64,000 bases of DNA from Atopobium sp. UBA1382 (GTDB lineage: Bacteria; Actinomycetota; Coriobacteriia; Coriobacteriales; Atopobiaceae), in contig DBQY01000015.1 of NCBI GenBank assembly GCA_002305805.1, forward strand, positions 27,139 through 91,138, read 5' to 3'. Positions 51,712-59,159 of this stretch are shown here, piece by piece. Under the pieces are notes generated by a model. The model saw only the letters and a list, made by a program, of their open reading frames with translations. It had not been told where the DNA came from and ran no database searches. The first letter of the stretch is position 1. The number at the start of each line of letters is the position of its first letter. The translations under genes and the position numbers were made by a program.

Positions 51712-53318
51712 GTCCGCCTCCCCCCGGCACGTCCGCGGCGAGCGCGCTCGAGGTGACCCTCGAGCAGGGCGGACCGGTCCACCTTCCCGTTTCGCGTGAG
51801 CGGCATCGCGTCGACCCGCTCGATGACGGCGGGCACCGCGGGGCTCGGGACGAGGCGCGCCGCGGCGAGCCTGAGCTCCCCCGGGGCGGCGTCCCCCTCG
51901 TAGAAGGCGCAGACGCGGCGACGGGGCGCGTCGTACGCGCAGCGGCAGCGCTCGACGCCCGGCTGGGCCTCGAGGGCGGCGTCGACCTCCTCCAGCTCGA
52001 CGCGATGGCCCTGGAGCTTGACCTGGTTGTCCACGCGCCCGCAGAAGTAGAGCTCGCCGCCCGCCCCGATCCGCGCGAGGTCGCCGGTGCGGTACAGCGT
52101 CTCGGGGAGCGCCCCCGAGAGCGGGTTCTGGGCGAACGAGCGAGCCGTGCGATCGGGGTCGGCGTAGTACCCGCGGGCCAGGGCCGATCCCCCCACGCAG
52201 ATCTCCCCGACGGAGCCCTCCTCCGTCACGGGCGTCTCCCCGTCGAGGAGCAGCACGCGCCTCCCCGGGAGCGGCTCGCCGAGCGGCAGGCCCTCCTCGT
52301 ACGCGCGGTCGCGCTCCACCACGTGGTAGAGGCAGTTGCAGGTGACCTCCGTGGGCCCGTAGAGGTTCGCGAACGTCGCCCGGGGGAGCCGCTCCATCCA
52401 GCGCCGCAGATGCCCCGCCGGCATGACCTCCCCGCTGAACAGCACCAGCCGGACGCGGTCGAGCCGCGCGCCCTCGAGCGCCCGCAGGCCGCTCACCAGG
52501 CAGAGCGCCGCCACGGCCCACACGAGCACCGTGACCCGTCGCTCCTCGAGCGCCTCCACGAGACTCGCGGGGGCCGAGAAGAGCCTGCGCGGCAGCAGCG
52601 CCACGGTGGCGCCTGCGGCGAGCGCGCCGTAGACGTCCTTGACCGAGACGTCAAAGTCGAGCGGCGCCTGGCTCCCGAGCACGTCGTCGGGACGTATGCC
52701 GAAGGTCTCCACGAACGTCGCGACAAACTCGAGGATGGCGGCGTGGCTCACGGCGACACCCTTGGGCTCGCCCGTGGACCCCGACGTGAAGAGCACGTAG
52801 GCGACGTCGGACGGGGCGATTCGACGGGCGATGAGCGCGAGCTCCCCCTCCGCGACGACCGACCTTCCCAGCTCGCTGGTCGAGAGGACCGGGGCGTCGG
52901 GGAAGAGGCCGCGGGCCGAGCCGATGCCCCGCGCGTCCGACAGCACGACGGGACGCCCGAGGCGCGCCTCGCAGCGCGCGGCCCTGCCCGCCGGGGCGCC
53001 CGGGTCGACGGGCACGTAGAACCCCCCGGCCATGAGCACGCCGAAGAAGGCGGCGAGGGCCTCGGCGCCCTTCTCCATGCACACGATCGTCGGGCGCCCG
53101 CCGACGCCGCGGGCGAGAAGCCCGCTCGCGATCCGGCGACTCCGCTCGAAGAGCCACCCATACCCGTACGACCCGCCCTCGTCCGTCACCGCGACGCGCG
53201 CGGGATGGTCGAGCGCGCCGCGCTCGAGGAACGCGAGCGCGGTGCGGGCGTAGGTCGCCCGCCGCGGCGACCCTGCGGGCGACGCGTCGCCCACGAGCCT
53301 CAGAACGGTCTCGGCCAT
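51705..53318 (-). CDS. Amino-acid adenylation enzyme (DltA-like)
   Basis: A 537-residue stand-alone adenylation domain. Core motifs: A3 YVLFTSGSTGEPKGVAVSH near 170-188, A4 LDFDVSVKDVYGAL near 215, A5 NLYGPTEVTCNC near 310, A7 YRTGDLARIG near 405, A8 GRVDNQVKLQGHRVELEEVD near 420-440 and A10 LTRNGKVDRSALL near 505 with the catalytic Lys. It resembles DltA. However, where DltA proteins have Cys in LFCGE (lining the D-alanine pocket) this protein has LFSGEVMPAG. The substrate may thus not be D-alanine. It would load the carrier protein encoded downstream. Ribosome site AGGAGGAG. Confidence 0.9.
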   Translation of the reverse strand: MAETVLRLVGDASPAGSPRRATYARTALAFLERGALDHPARVAVTDEGGSYGYGWLFERSRRIASGLLARGVGGRPTIVCMEKGAEALAAFFGVLMAGGFYVPVDPGAPAGRAARCEARLGRPVVLSDARGIGSARGLFPDAPVLSTSELGRSVVAEGELALIARRIAPSDVAYVLFTSGSTGEPKGVAVSHAAILEFVATFVETFGIRPDDVLGSQAPLDFDVSVKDVYGALAAGATVALLPRRLFSAPASLVEALEERRVTVLVWAVAALCLVSGLRALEGARLDRVRLVLFSGEVMPAGHLRRWMERLPRATFANLYGPTEVTCNCLYHVVERDRAYEEGLPLGEPLPGRRVLLLDGETPVTEEGSVGEICVGGSALARGYYADPDRTARSFAQNPLSGALPETLYRTGDLARIGAGGELYFCGRVDNQVKLQGHRVELEEVDAALEAQPGVERCRCAYDAPRRRVCAFYEGDAAPGELRLAAARLVPSPAVPAVIERVDAMPLTRNGKVDRSALLEGHLERARRGRAGGRRTC

Positions 53319-53364
53319 GTCTCCTCCTGTCTCCCCTTGACCGAACCCCAGCCTACGGGGCCGG

Positions 53365-53423
53365 CCTAAGGGGGACCTGAGGAGGGGCTAAAGGTTCCCT
53401 GAGTTCCTAAGGATTCCTTGAGG
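53365..53423 (-). promoter_or_regulatory. 11-bp-phased direct repeats: likely response-regulator binding region of the Dlt-like operon
   Basis: Four consecutive 11-bp units starting at 53365, 53376, 53387 and 53398 share the form CCTRAG (CCTAAG, CCTGAG, GCTAAAG, CCTGAG), and two more similar strings start at 53406 and 53416. OmpR/PhoB regulators bind such direct repeats. The array ends 46 bp before the adenylation gene, with a TAGGCT -10-like box (53350-53355, minus strand) next to it. Confidence 0.6.
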
Positions 53424-55064
53424 CTACCCCTCTCCCTCGGCGTCGAGGGGCAGGTCGACCACGAACTCCGTCACCCAGGGGGCCTCCGGGGTCGTGGAGA
53501 GGCCGACGGAGCCGCCCATGAGCTCGGCTGCGCGCCGGGCTATGGTGAGGCCGAGCCCCGTGCCGCCGTCCGTCGAGCGCGCGGTGTTCTCAGTGACGAA
53601 GGGCTCAAAGACGTGGGGCGCCAGGTCGGGAGGGATGCCGACGCCGGAGTCGGCGACCACCACGCGCACGCGGCCGCCCTCGGCGGCGCAGCTCACGCGC
53701 ACGCGCGTGCCGGAGGGGTTGTGCTCGACGGCATTTCCCACGAGGTTGAGCAGCAGACGCCTGAGGAGGGCCTCGTCGACGAGGGCCGGGAGCCCCCTTG
53801 TGCCGACGCTCGTCTCGAGCGGGCAGCCCCGCTGCTCGGCAAGGGGGCGCGCCTCGTCGACGGATGCCGCCACCAGGTCGCGCACGTCGGCCCGCACGAG
53901 CTCGAGCGCGTGCTCCGGGTGCTCCATCCGAGCGTATGCGGAGAACTCCTCGAGCAGGTCGGCGGCCGCGAGCGCGCGCTCGTGGATGACCCGGTGGTAG
54001 GCGTCGACGCGATCCGGCGGGACGAGACCCTCGCAGAGCGCCTGCGCGTAGCCGCGGATCACGGTCAGCGGGGTCTTGAGGTCATGCGAGACGCTCGCGA
54101 CCATGCGCCGCTGGTCGTCGCGCACCTCGCGCAGCCGGCTCATCAGGTCGCGGAAGTTGTCGTAGACGACGGCGAGCTCGGCCGGCACGCCGGCGGCCCG
54201 CGAGCTCTCGACCGGCCCGGCGCCTCCCCTCGCGTCCGCGTCGCGGCAGGCGGCGATCGCGCGGTCGAGCGGGCGCGCGGAGCGTCGGACGAGGCGGCCG
54301 AGGGCGAGCGCGGCGGCCGCGGTCAGGAGCAGCACCAGGGGGACCGCGAGCAGCCACAGGCGGCTTGCGACGTCCGCCACCCGAGCGTAGCCGGCATCGC
54401 TCACGATCGGGGCGGCGAGCACGAGGGTGCGCGGGTCGCCGCCGTCGTTCTCGTAGTCCAGGCGGGAAATGCTCATGCGCCCGTCATAGACGCCCTTGAT
54501 GAGGCCGAACTCGCGCGGGGTGAGCGAGCCGCGCCCCGAGAACAGCGGCCCCTCGACCACCTTGAGGCTCTCGTCGAGCACGCACCACGAGCTCACGACC
54601 TTGGAGTCGTCCTCGGCGTCGTAGCCGCAGAGCATGACGCGGTGACGCACGCCGTCACCCGCGGGCTCCTCGAAGACCTCGTAGAAGAGACCGTCGCTCG
54701 CGTCCCCGATGACGTCGAGGTCGGAGGCGCGGATCTTCTCGGCAGCCTCCCGGCTCGAGGCGTACAGGCGGCGACCGTCCGAGTCGAAGACCACGACGAG
54801 GCAGTTGGAGAGGTCGCCCCCCGTCAGGGCCCCGAAGCGGTCGCGTGAGAGGTCGCCCTGGCGCTCGAGCACCGTCTCCATCGACGGGAAGGCCCCCTCG
54901 AACACGGCCTCCGAGAGCGCTCCCGCCCCCATGAGCACGCCCACGAGCGCGAGCGCATAGGCGGCGAGGACCGCGAGGCAGCGCACGGCGAGGCTGCCGA
55001 ACAGCCCGCGCAGGGCGCCCCCCGACGATCGGCGACGCCCCCCGGCCCCGTCACGAGCCGTCAA
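53424..55064 (-). CDS. Sensor histidine kinase
   Basis: A 546-residue HK. A first helix near 22-45 and a second near 225-250 bracket an extracytoplasmic sensor region of about 180 residues. A HAMP-like linker follows, then HisKA with MVASVSHDLKTPLTVIRGYA near 318-337 (phospho-His in SHDLKTP), and the HATPase with LLLNLVGNAVEHNPSG, VVADSGVGIPPDL and STDGGTGLGLTIAR. It starts with TTG at 55064, overlapping the response regulator gene by 14 bp, so the pair is translationally coupled. It lies directly before the Dlt-like operon and probably regulates it, as DltRS does in some streptococci. Confidence 0.9.
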   Translation of the reverse strand: MTARDGAGGRRRSSGGALRGLFGSLAVRCLAVLAAYALALVGVLMGAGALSEAVFEGAFPSMETVLERQGDLSRDRFGALTGGDLSNCLVVVFDSDGRRLYASSREAAEKIRASDLDVIGDASDGLFYEVFEEPAGDGVRHRVMLCGYDAEDDSKVVSSWCVLDESLKVVEGPLFSGRGSLTPREFGLIKGVYDGRMSISRLDYENDGGDPRTLVLAAPIVSDAGYARVADVASRLWLLAVPLVLLLTAAAALALGRLVRRSARPLDRAIAACRDADARGGAGPVESSRAAGVPAELAVVYDNFRDLMSRLREVRDDQRRMVASVSHDLKTPLTVIRGYAQALCEGLVPPDRVDAYHRVIHERALAAADLLEEFSAYARMEHPEHALELVRADVRDLVAASVDEARPLAEQRGCPLETSVGTRGLPALVDEALLRRLLLNLVGNAVEHNPSGTRVRVSCAAEGGRVRVVVADSGVGIPPDLAPHVFEPFVTENTARSTDGGTGLGLTIARRAAELMGGSVGLSTTPEAPWVTEFVVDLPLDAEGEG

Positions 55065-55773
55065 GGGCGTACCCCAGGCCGCGGATGGTCTTGATGAAGC
55101 GCGGGCTCAGCGGGTCGTCCTCGAGCTTGGCCCGGATGTTGGAGACGTGCATCATCACGCTGCTCGCCACCCCGCTCCCCCCGAGCGCGACCGGGTCGCC
55201 GCTCACGCAGGCGTAGAGCTGCTCCTTGGAGAACACCCTCCCCGGGGACGACATGAGCGCCGCCATGATCTTGAGCTCGGCCGCCGTCAGCGGCACGGGC
55301 TCGCCGGACCTGGTGAGGACGAGGCGCTCGGTGTCAAAGGCGAGCGCGCCCACGACGATGACGGAGTCGACGGTCGCGGCCGGCGGCGCGATCGGCGCCG
55401 GGCCGGTCACCCCGGCGCGGCGGAGCACGGCGCGAATGTGGGCGGCGACCTCGAGCGGGTCGAACGGCTTGGCGATGAAGGCGTCCGCCCCGGCATCGAG
55501 CCCCACGATCTTGTCGGCCGTCTGCGTGCGCGCCGAGACGACGAGCACGGGCATCGAGCTCGTCCGGCGCAGCTCCCTGATGAAGTCGTATCCGTTCATC
55601 CGGGGCATCATGATGTCGACGAGCGCCACGTCGGCGGTGCGCTCGCGCAGCAGCTCGAGCGCCTCGACGCCGTCTTTCGCCGAGATCACGTCATAGCCCC
55701 CGCCCGTGAGATAGAGCTCGAGCAGCTCCACGATGTCGGCGTCGTCTTCGACGACAAGGACCGTCCCGCCCAT
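55051..55773 (-). CDS. OmpR/PhoB family response regulator
   Basis: A 240-residue regulator. The receiver has acidic pocket VVEDDAD near 6-12, phospho-Asp in VALVDIMMPRMNG near 49 and Lys in IAKPFDPLEV near 100. After a Pro/Ala-rich linker the winged helix follows (VPLTAAELKIMAALMSSPGR, VMMHVSNIRAKLEDDPLSPR, FIKTIRGLGYAL). The ATG at 55773 has a GGAGGTGG site; a longer frame upstream is not needed. It is the first gene of the regulator pair and probably binds the 11-bp repeats at 53365-53423 before the adenylation gene. Confidence 0.92.
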   Translation of the reverse strand: MGGTVLVVEDDADIVELLELYLTGGGYDVISAKDGVEALELLRERTADVALVDIMMPRMNGYDFIRELRRTSSMPVLVVSARTQTADKIVGLDAGADAFIAKPFDPLEVAAHIRAVLRRAGVTGPAPIAPPAATVDSVIVVGALAFDTERLVLTRSGEPVPLTAAELKIMAALMSSPGRVFSKEQLYACVSGDPVALGGSGVASSVMMHVSNIRAKLEDDPLSPRFIKTIRGLGYALDGS

Positions 55774-55894
55774 CGGACCACCTCCCGCCGCCATCCTACC
55801 GAGGGGCCCGTCGCCCGTCACGTGACACTCCGGTCACCTTGACGACGTGTCGACGAGGACGGGGCGACGCGGCCGAAAGGCGCGGAGGCGTCCG

Positions 55895-56827
55895 TCAGGG
55901 GGCGAGAAGCGCGCGCAGCGTGGCGGCGATGTCACCGTCAACGAGCACGCTGCGGCGCTCGATCGCCACGGGAGCGACGGCCTCGCCGAGGTTGACACAG
56001 GCGTAGGTGGCCCGGGGGTTCGCCTCGGCCGCCTGCCAGAACGGGAACTTGACGATGGCCGGCGTTTCCCAGCCCACGCCGAGCTCCAGGTAGAGCACGC
56101 GACCACGGTCGTGGCGACGGCGGAAGTCCTGGTAGCGCCCCGCCGCCGCGTGCCATCCCTCGTCCTCCACGAAGGTGTCGTCCGAGCGCAGGTTCATGGC
56201 CATGGGCCGTCCGCAGACCGGGCAGTGGGGCACGAGCTCCGGCGGGACGCTCATGGCAGGGCGCGCGCCAGGCGGCGGCACGAGCTCGCCCCTCTCGCCG
56301 ATCACAAGGCCCTGTGCCTCAACCATAGCCCTGACCAGGCGCTCGTTATCATAGGTACGCCTGTGGCACGGAACGCCGCACTGCAGCAGACCGTAGTCGC
56401 CCTGCGTGTAGAAGAGCCGGCGGCGATCGAACCCGGCCAGCTGGAACTGGTGGTCCACGTTGGTCGTGAGCACGAAGTGGTCCTTGCCGCGCACGAGGGC
56501 GAGCAGGTCGTCGTAGGCGGTGCCCGGCGCCCGCACGTAGCGGTTGCGCCAGATGTAGCGGCTCCAGTACGCCCAGTGCTCCTCGAGGGAGTCGAACGGG
56601 TAGAAGCCGCCGGAGTACATGTCCGTGAAGTGGTACTTCTCTATGAAGTCGCCGAAGGTCGCCTCGAAGCGCGGGCCGGAGTAGGTGAGGCCAGCCGAGG
56701 TGGAGAGCCCAGCGCCCGCGCCAACGACGATGGCGTCGGCCTCGTCAAGGGCGCGCGCGAGGCGCCCCGTCAGCTCGTCCGCCCGGGCGCCACGCGGCGC
56801 GCCAACCAAGCTTCCCTGGTCAAGCAT
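55895..56827 (-). CDS. M-class sirtuin (SirTM-like), probable protein ADP-ribosyltransferase
   Basis: A 310-residue SIR2-family protein. The NAD loop is VVGAGAGLSTSAGLTYSGPR near 33-52. The next segment, FGDFIEKYHFTDMYSGGFYP and EEHWAYWSRYIWRNRYV, is diagnostic for the macrodomain-linked class M. The usual catalytic His of deacetylases is replaced: the corresponding string is FYTQGDYGLLQCG, as in SirTM, which ADP-ribosylates GcvH-L. Zinc ligands are CGVPC and CPVCG. SirTM is normally encoded with a macrodomain hydrolase, GcvH-L and LplA2. Here these are absent next door, and only a truncated macrodomain lies at 61.65-62.05 kb. Start ATG 56827 has GGAGGGA. Confidence 0.88.
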   Translation of the reverse strand: MLDQGSLVGAPRGARADELTGRLARALDEADAIVVGAGAGLSTSAGLTYSGPRFEATFGDFIEKYHFTDMYSGGFYPFDSLEEHWAYWSRYIWRNRYVRAPGTAYDDLLALVRGKDHFVLTTNVDHQFQLAGFDRRRLFYTQGDYGLLQCGVPCHRRTYDNERLVRAMVEAQGLVIGERGELVPPPGARPAMSVPPELVPHCPVCGRPMAMNLRSDDTFVEDEGWHAAAGRYQDFRRRHDRGRVLYLELGVGWETPAIVKFPFWQAAEANPRATYACVNLGEAVAPVAIERRSVLVDGDIAATLRALLAP

Positions 56828-56966
56828 GTCAGGTCCCTCCGTCCGTGGCCCGTCTGGCGGCATCGTAGCGCGCGGCGCGGGCGGTCGGAAGAGCGCACTT
56901 TGAGGTGGCGGAGTTACCAAAGGGTGACCGAGCTGGGCCTGATGCGGCTGCTCGCGGCGCACGATT

Positions 56967-57093
56967 CATCTTCTGGGTACTTTTTCGAGGAGACGCCGAG
57001 TATCGCTTTTCCGAACAGGCCTCTGAACTGCGCCTTTTCCGATGAGCACAGGGCTCGTACTTGAGGTCGCCTCCAAAAAGTACCCAGAAGATG
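56967..57093. repeat. GGGTAC nested palindrome, copy 2
   Basis: Perfect 19-bp outer arms CATCTTCTGGGTACTTTTT (56967-56985) and its complement (57075-57093). Inner mirrored sites GTATC (57000-57004) and CGTAC (57056-57060) sit at the same distance from the outer GGGTAC as in copy 1 (36387-36500). It occupies the middle of the 444-bp region between the divergent sirtuin and LysR genes. The rest of that region shows only the LysR site at 57230-57248. Confidence 0.68.
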
Positions 57094-57229
57094 AGCGCGC
57101 ATCGGCAATGCGCCCCCAGCGAGGACGCTAACGCCAAAGAGCGCCATCACGCACGCCCATTTTCTCCGGCAGCGGGCGCGGACAGGCACAATGCCGGCCC
57201 GTGATGCCAGCATGCGACAGGGGTATAGT

Positions 57230-57248
57230 GATAACCCAGGGGTTACAA
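57230..57248. promoter_or_regulatory. LysR operator candidate before the second LysR gene
   Basis: GATAACCCAGGGGTTACAA is a near-palindrome 24 bp before the LysR start codon, next to a TATAGT -10-like box (57224-57229). It matches TTATACCCAGAGGTTATAA at 46155 before the other LysR gene. Confidence 0.5.
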
Positions 57249-57271
57249 CCAGCTCGGACGCGGAGGTGCCC

Positions 57272-58114
57272 ATGGAGCTCGATCAGCTCAGGCAGCTGGA
57301 CGCCATCGCGCGCGCAGGGACCATCTCTGCTGCCGCCGAGAGCCTGCACACCTCGCAGCCGAGCGTGAGCCGCTCGATGCGCGCGCTCGAGCGCGAGCTG
57401 GGCTGCGAGCTCTTCGAGCGGACGCGCAACCACGTGGAGCTCAACGAGGCGGGGCGGGTGGCCCTGCGCCACGCTCGCGCCATCCTCGCCGAGGAGCGCC
57501 GCATGCGCGACGCCTTTGACGAGCTCACGCGCACGAGCCGCACCATTGCGATCGCCTCGGTTGCGCCGGCGCCGGTCTGGCGCCTGACCGAGCGCGTGAC
57601 CGATCACCTCCCGGGGACGATCCTCACCTCGGAGCTCGTCGACGACGAGCGCGAGGTCGAGCGCCGCCTCTTCGACCGCTCCGCCGACCTGGCGATCACG
57701 CGGCGCCCGATGGGGCTGTCGAACGTCATGTGCGTGCCGCTGATGGTGGAGAACCTCTTCGTCTACGCCCCCGCCGACGACGAGCTCGCGGGGCGCACGA
57801 GCGTGAGCTTTGCCGAGCTGGACGGCCGCACGTTCCTCATGAACGCCGAGGTCGGCTTCTGGGGCGACATCGTCCGCGACGCCATGCCGAGCGCACGCTT
57901 CATCGAGCAGAGGGACGCCACCGTGCTCGCGCAGATGATTCGCTCCTCCGACCTGCTCGGCTTCGTCACGGACGTCACCGGGGGGCAGCACGGAGACGAG
58001 CGCCGCGTCCGTGTCCCGATCCGAGATGCGGACGCGCACGCGACGTTCTATGTGGTGGCCATGACCGACGCCCCGCAGGCCGTGGCCCGCATCGTGGACC
58101 TCGTGCGCGGGTAG
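57272..58114 (+). CDS. LysR family transcriptional regulator
   Basis: A 280-residue LysR-type regulator. DNA-binding part: MELDQLRQLDAIARAGTISA, AAESLHTSQPSVSRSMRALE and RELGCELFERTRNHVELNEA. The effector domain begins near residue 90 (RTIAIASVAPAPVWRLTERV) and is rather short. The ATG at 57272 has a GGAGGTG site; an upstream in-frame extension crosses the operator. It converges with the first aldo/keto reductase gene, 19 bp apart. Both LysR genes in the window have the same kind of operator, so they may be paralogues or cross-regulate. Confidence 0.92.
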   Translation: MELDQLRQLDAIARAGTISAAAESLHTSQPSVSRSMRALERELGCELFERTRNHVELNEAGRVALRHARAILAEERRMRDAFDELTRTSRTIAIASVAPAPVWRLTERVTDHLPGTILTSELVDDEREVERRLFDRSADLAITRRPMGLSNVMCVPLMVENLFVYAPADDELAGRTSVSFAELDGRTFLMNAEVGFWGDIVRDAMPSARFIEQRDATVLAQMIRSSDLLGFVTDVTGGQHGDERRVRVPIRDADAHATFYVVAMTDAPQAVARIVDLVRG

Positions 58115-58133
58115 CCGCCGGACGCGACCGGGG

Positions 58134-58997
58134 CTACGCCTGCGCCTCGATCTGACCCTTGACCAGCTGGAGCAGGCCACCAATGAGCTGCACGTCGCGG
58201 TGGTCGTAGCAGATGGAGCGGTCGCAGTCGAGCTCGGCGATCCTGGCCCTGTCGTCATCCGTGAGGTCGAAGTCGAAGACGTCGAAGTTCTCCTCCATGC
58301 GCTCCCTGTGCGTGGACTTGGGGATCACGATGACGCCCAGGTCGAGCAGGTAGCGCAGGGCCACCTGGCCGACGGACTTGCCGTGCTTCTCGCCGATCTC
58401 CGAGAGCAGCGGGTTGGCGAAGAACCCGTTGGCGCCCTCCGCGAACGGACCCCAGGCCATATGCGCCACGCCGAGGCTCTCCATGTTCTGGTGCGCATAG
58501 CGCTGCTGCCAGAACACATGGGTCTCCACCTGGTTCACCATCGGCGCCACCTCGGCGAAGGCGCAGAGGTCGAGCAGGCGCGTGGGGTCGAAGTTGGAGA
58601 CGCCGATGGCACGCGCGAGGCCGTCCTCGTAGGCGCGCTCCATGTCGCGCCAGGCGGAGTGATAGTCGTTGTAGGCCTGGTGGAGCAGCATGAGGTCGAC
58701 GTGGTCGGTGCCGAGCAGCTCGAGCGAGCGCTTGACGGAGTCGTACGTCTTGCCCTCCCCGTAGTTGGAGACCCACACCTTGCTCACGACGAAGAGCTCG
58801 TCACGGGGGACGCCGCTCGCCTTGATGCCGGCACCCACGCCGCGCTCGTTGCCGTAGGCCTGGGCGGTGTCGACCATCCGATAGCCGCTTGCGATGGCGT
58901 CCTTCACGCAGCGCTCGGTGGTGGCGTCGTCAATCTGGAACACGCCGTAGCCGAGCATCGGCATCCGCACGCCGTTGGACAGGGTCCTGTACTCCAT
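58134..58997 (-). CDS. Aldo/keto reductase
   Basis: A 287-residue NADPH-dependent AKR barrel enzyme. The catalytic tetrad is visible: Asp and Tyr in MVDTAQAYGNE near 42-52, Lys in FVVSKVW near 72, His in LMLLHQAYND near 105. Family strings AIGVSNFDPTRL near 135 and VIVIPKSTHRERMEENFDVF near 220-240 are typical of the prokaryotic AKR5-like group. It reduces an aldehyde or ketone not determined here. The ATG at 58997 has GGGAGG. A 16-nt sequence upstream is shared with the second AKR gene. Confidence 0.93.
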   Translation of the reverse strand: MEYRTLSNGVRMPMLGYGVFQIDDATTERCVKDAIASGYRMVDTAQAYGNERGVGAGIKASGVPRDELFVVSKVWVSNYGEGKTYDSVKRSLELLGTDHVDLMLLHQAYNDYHSAWRDMERAYEDGLARAIGVSNFDPTRLLDLCAFAEVAPMVNQVETHVFWQQRYAHQNMESLGVAHMAWGPFAEGANGFFANPLLSEIGEKHGKSVGQVALRYLLDLGVIVIPKSTHRERMEENFDVFDFDLTDDDRARIAELDCDRSICYDHRDVQLIGGLLQLVKGQIEAQA

Positions 58998-59059
58998 GGT
59001 TGCCTCCCTAGGTGATGAAAAGGGGTCGTCCCTCCTCATCAATGCTCGGGTTCCGACGC

Positions 59060-59075
59060 CGAGAAGTACAATGCC
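59060..59075. promoter_or_regulatory. 16-nt sequence shared by the two aldo/keto reductase promoters, copy 1
   Basis: CGAGAAGTACAATGCC, 63 bp upstream of the first AKR start codon. The identical 16-mer stands 56 bp before the second AKR gene (61453-61468). The two genes are not otherwise similar at the DNA level here. Confidence 0.5.
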
Positions 59076-59159
59076 TCCGTGCTCTTCCAGTATGCGTTCC
59101 GAACATGGCGAGAGGGACGGGGCGGGAGCTACCACGAACGCACGTGCAGGCCGCACCCC

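Noticed and set aside
51712..52521. Upstream in-frame extension of the decarboxylase frame through most of the adenylation gene.
   Set aside because: It overlaps a clear adenylation domain on the same strand in another frame, and the ATG at 51711 has a strong GGGGGAGG ribosome site and matches the decarboxylase N-terminus.
57128..58258. Minus-strand open frame opposite the LysR gene at 57.3-58.1 kb.
   Set aside because: Composition is that of an antisense shadow; the plus-strand LysR has a full DNA-binding domain and ribosome site.
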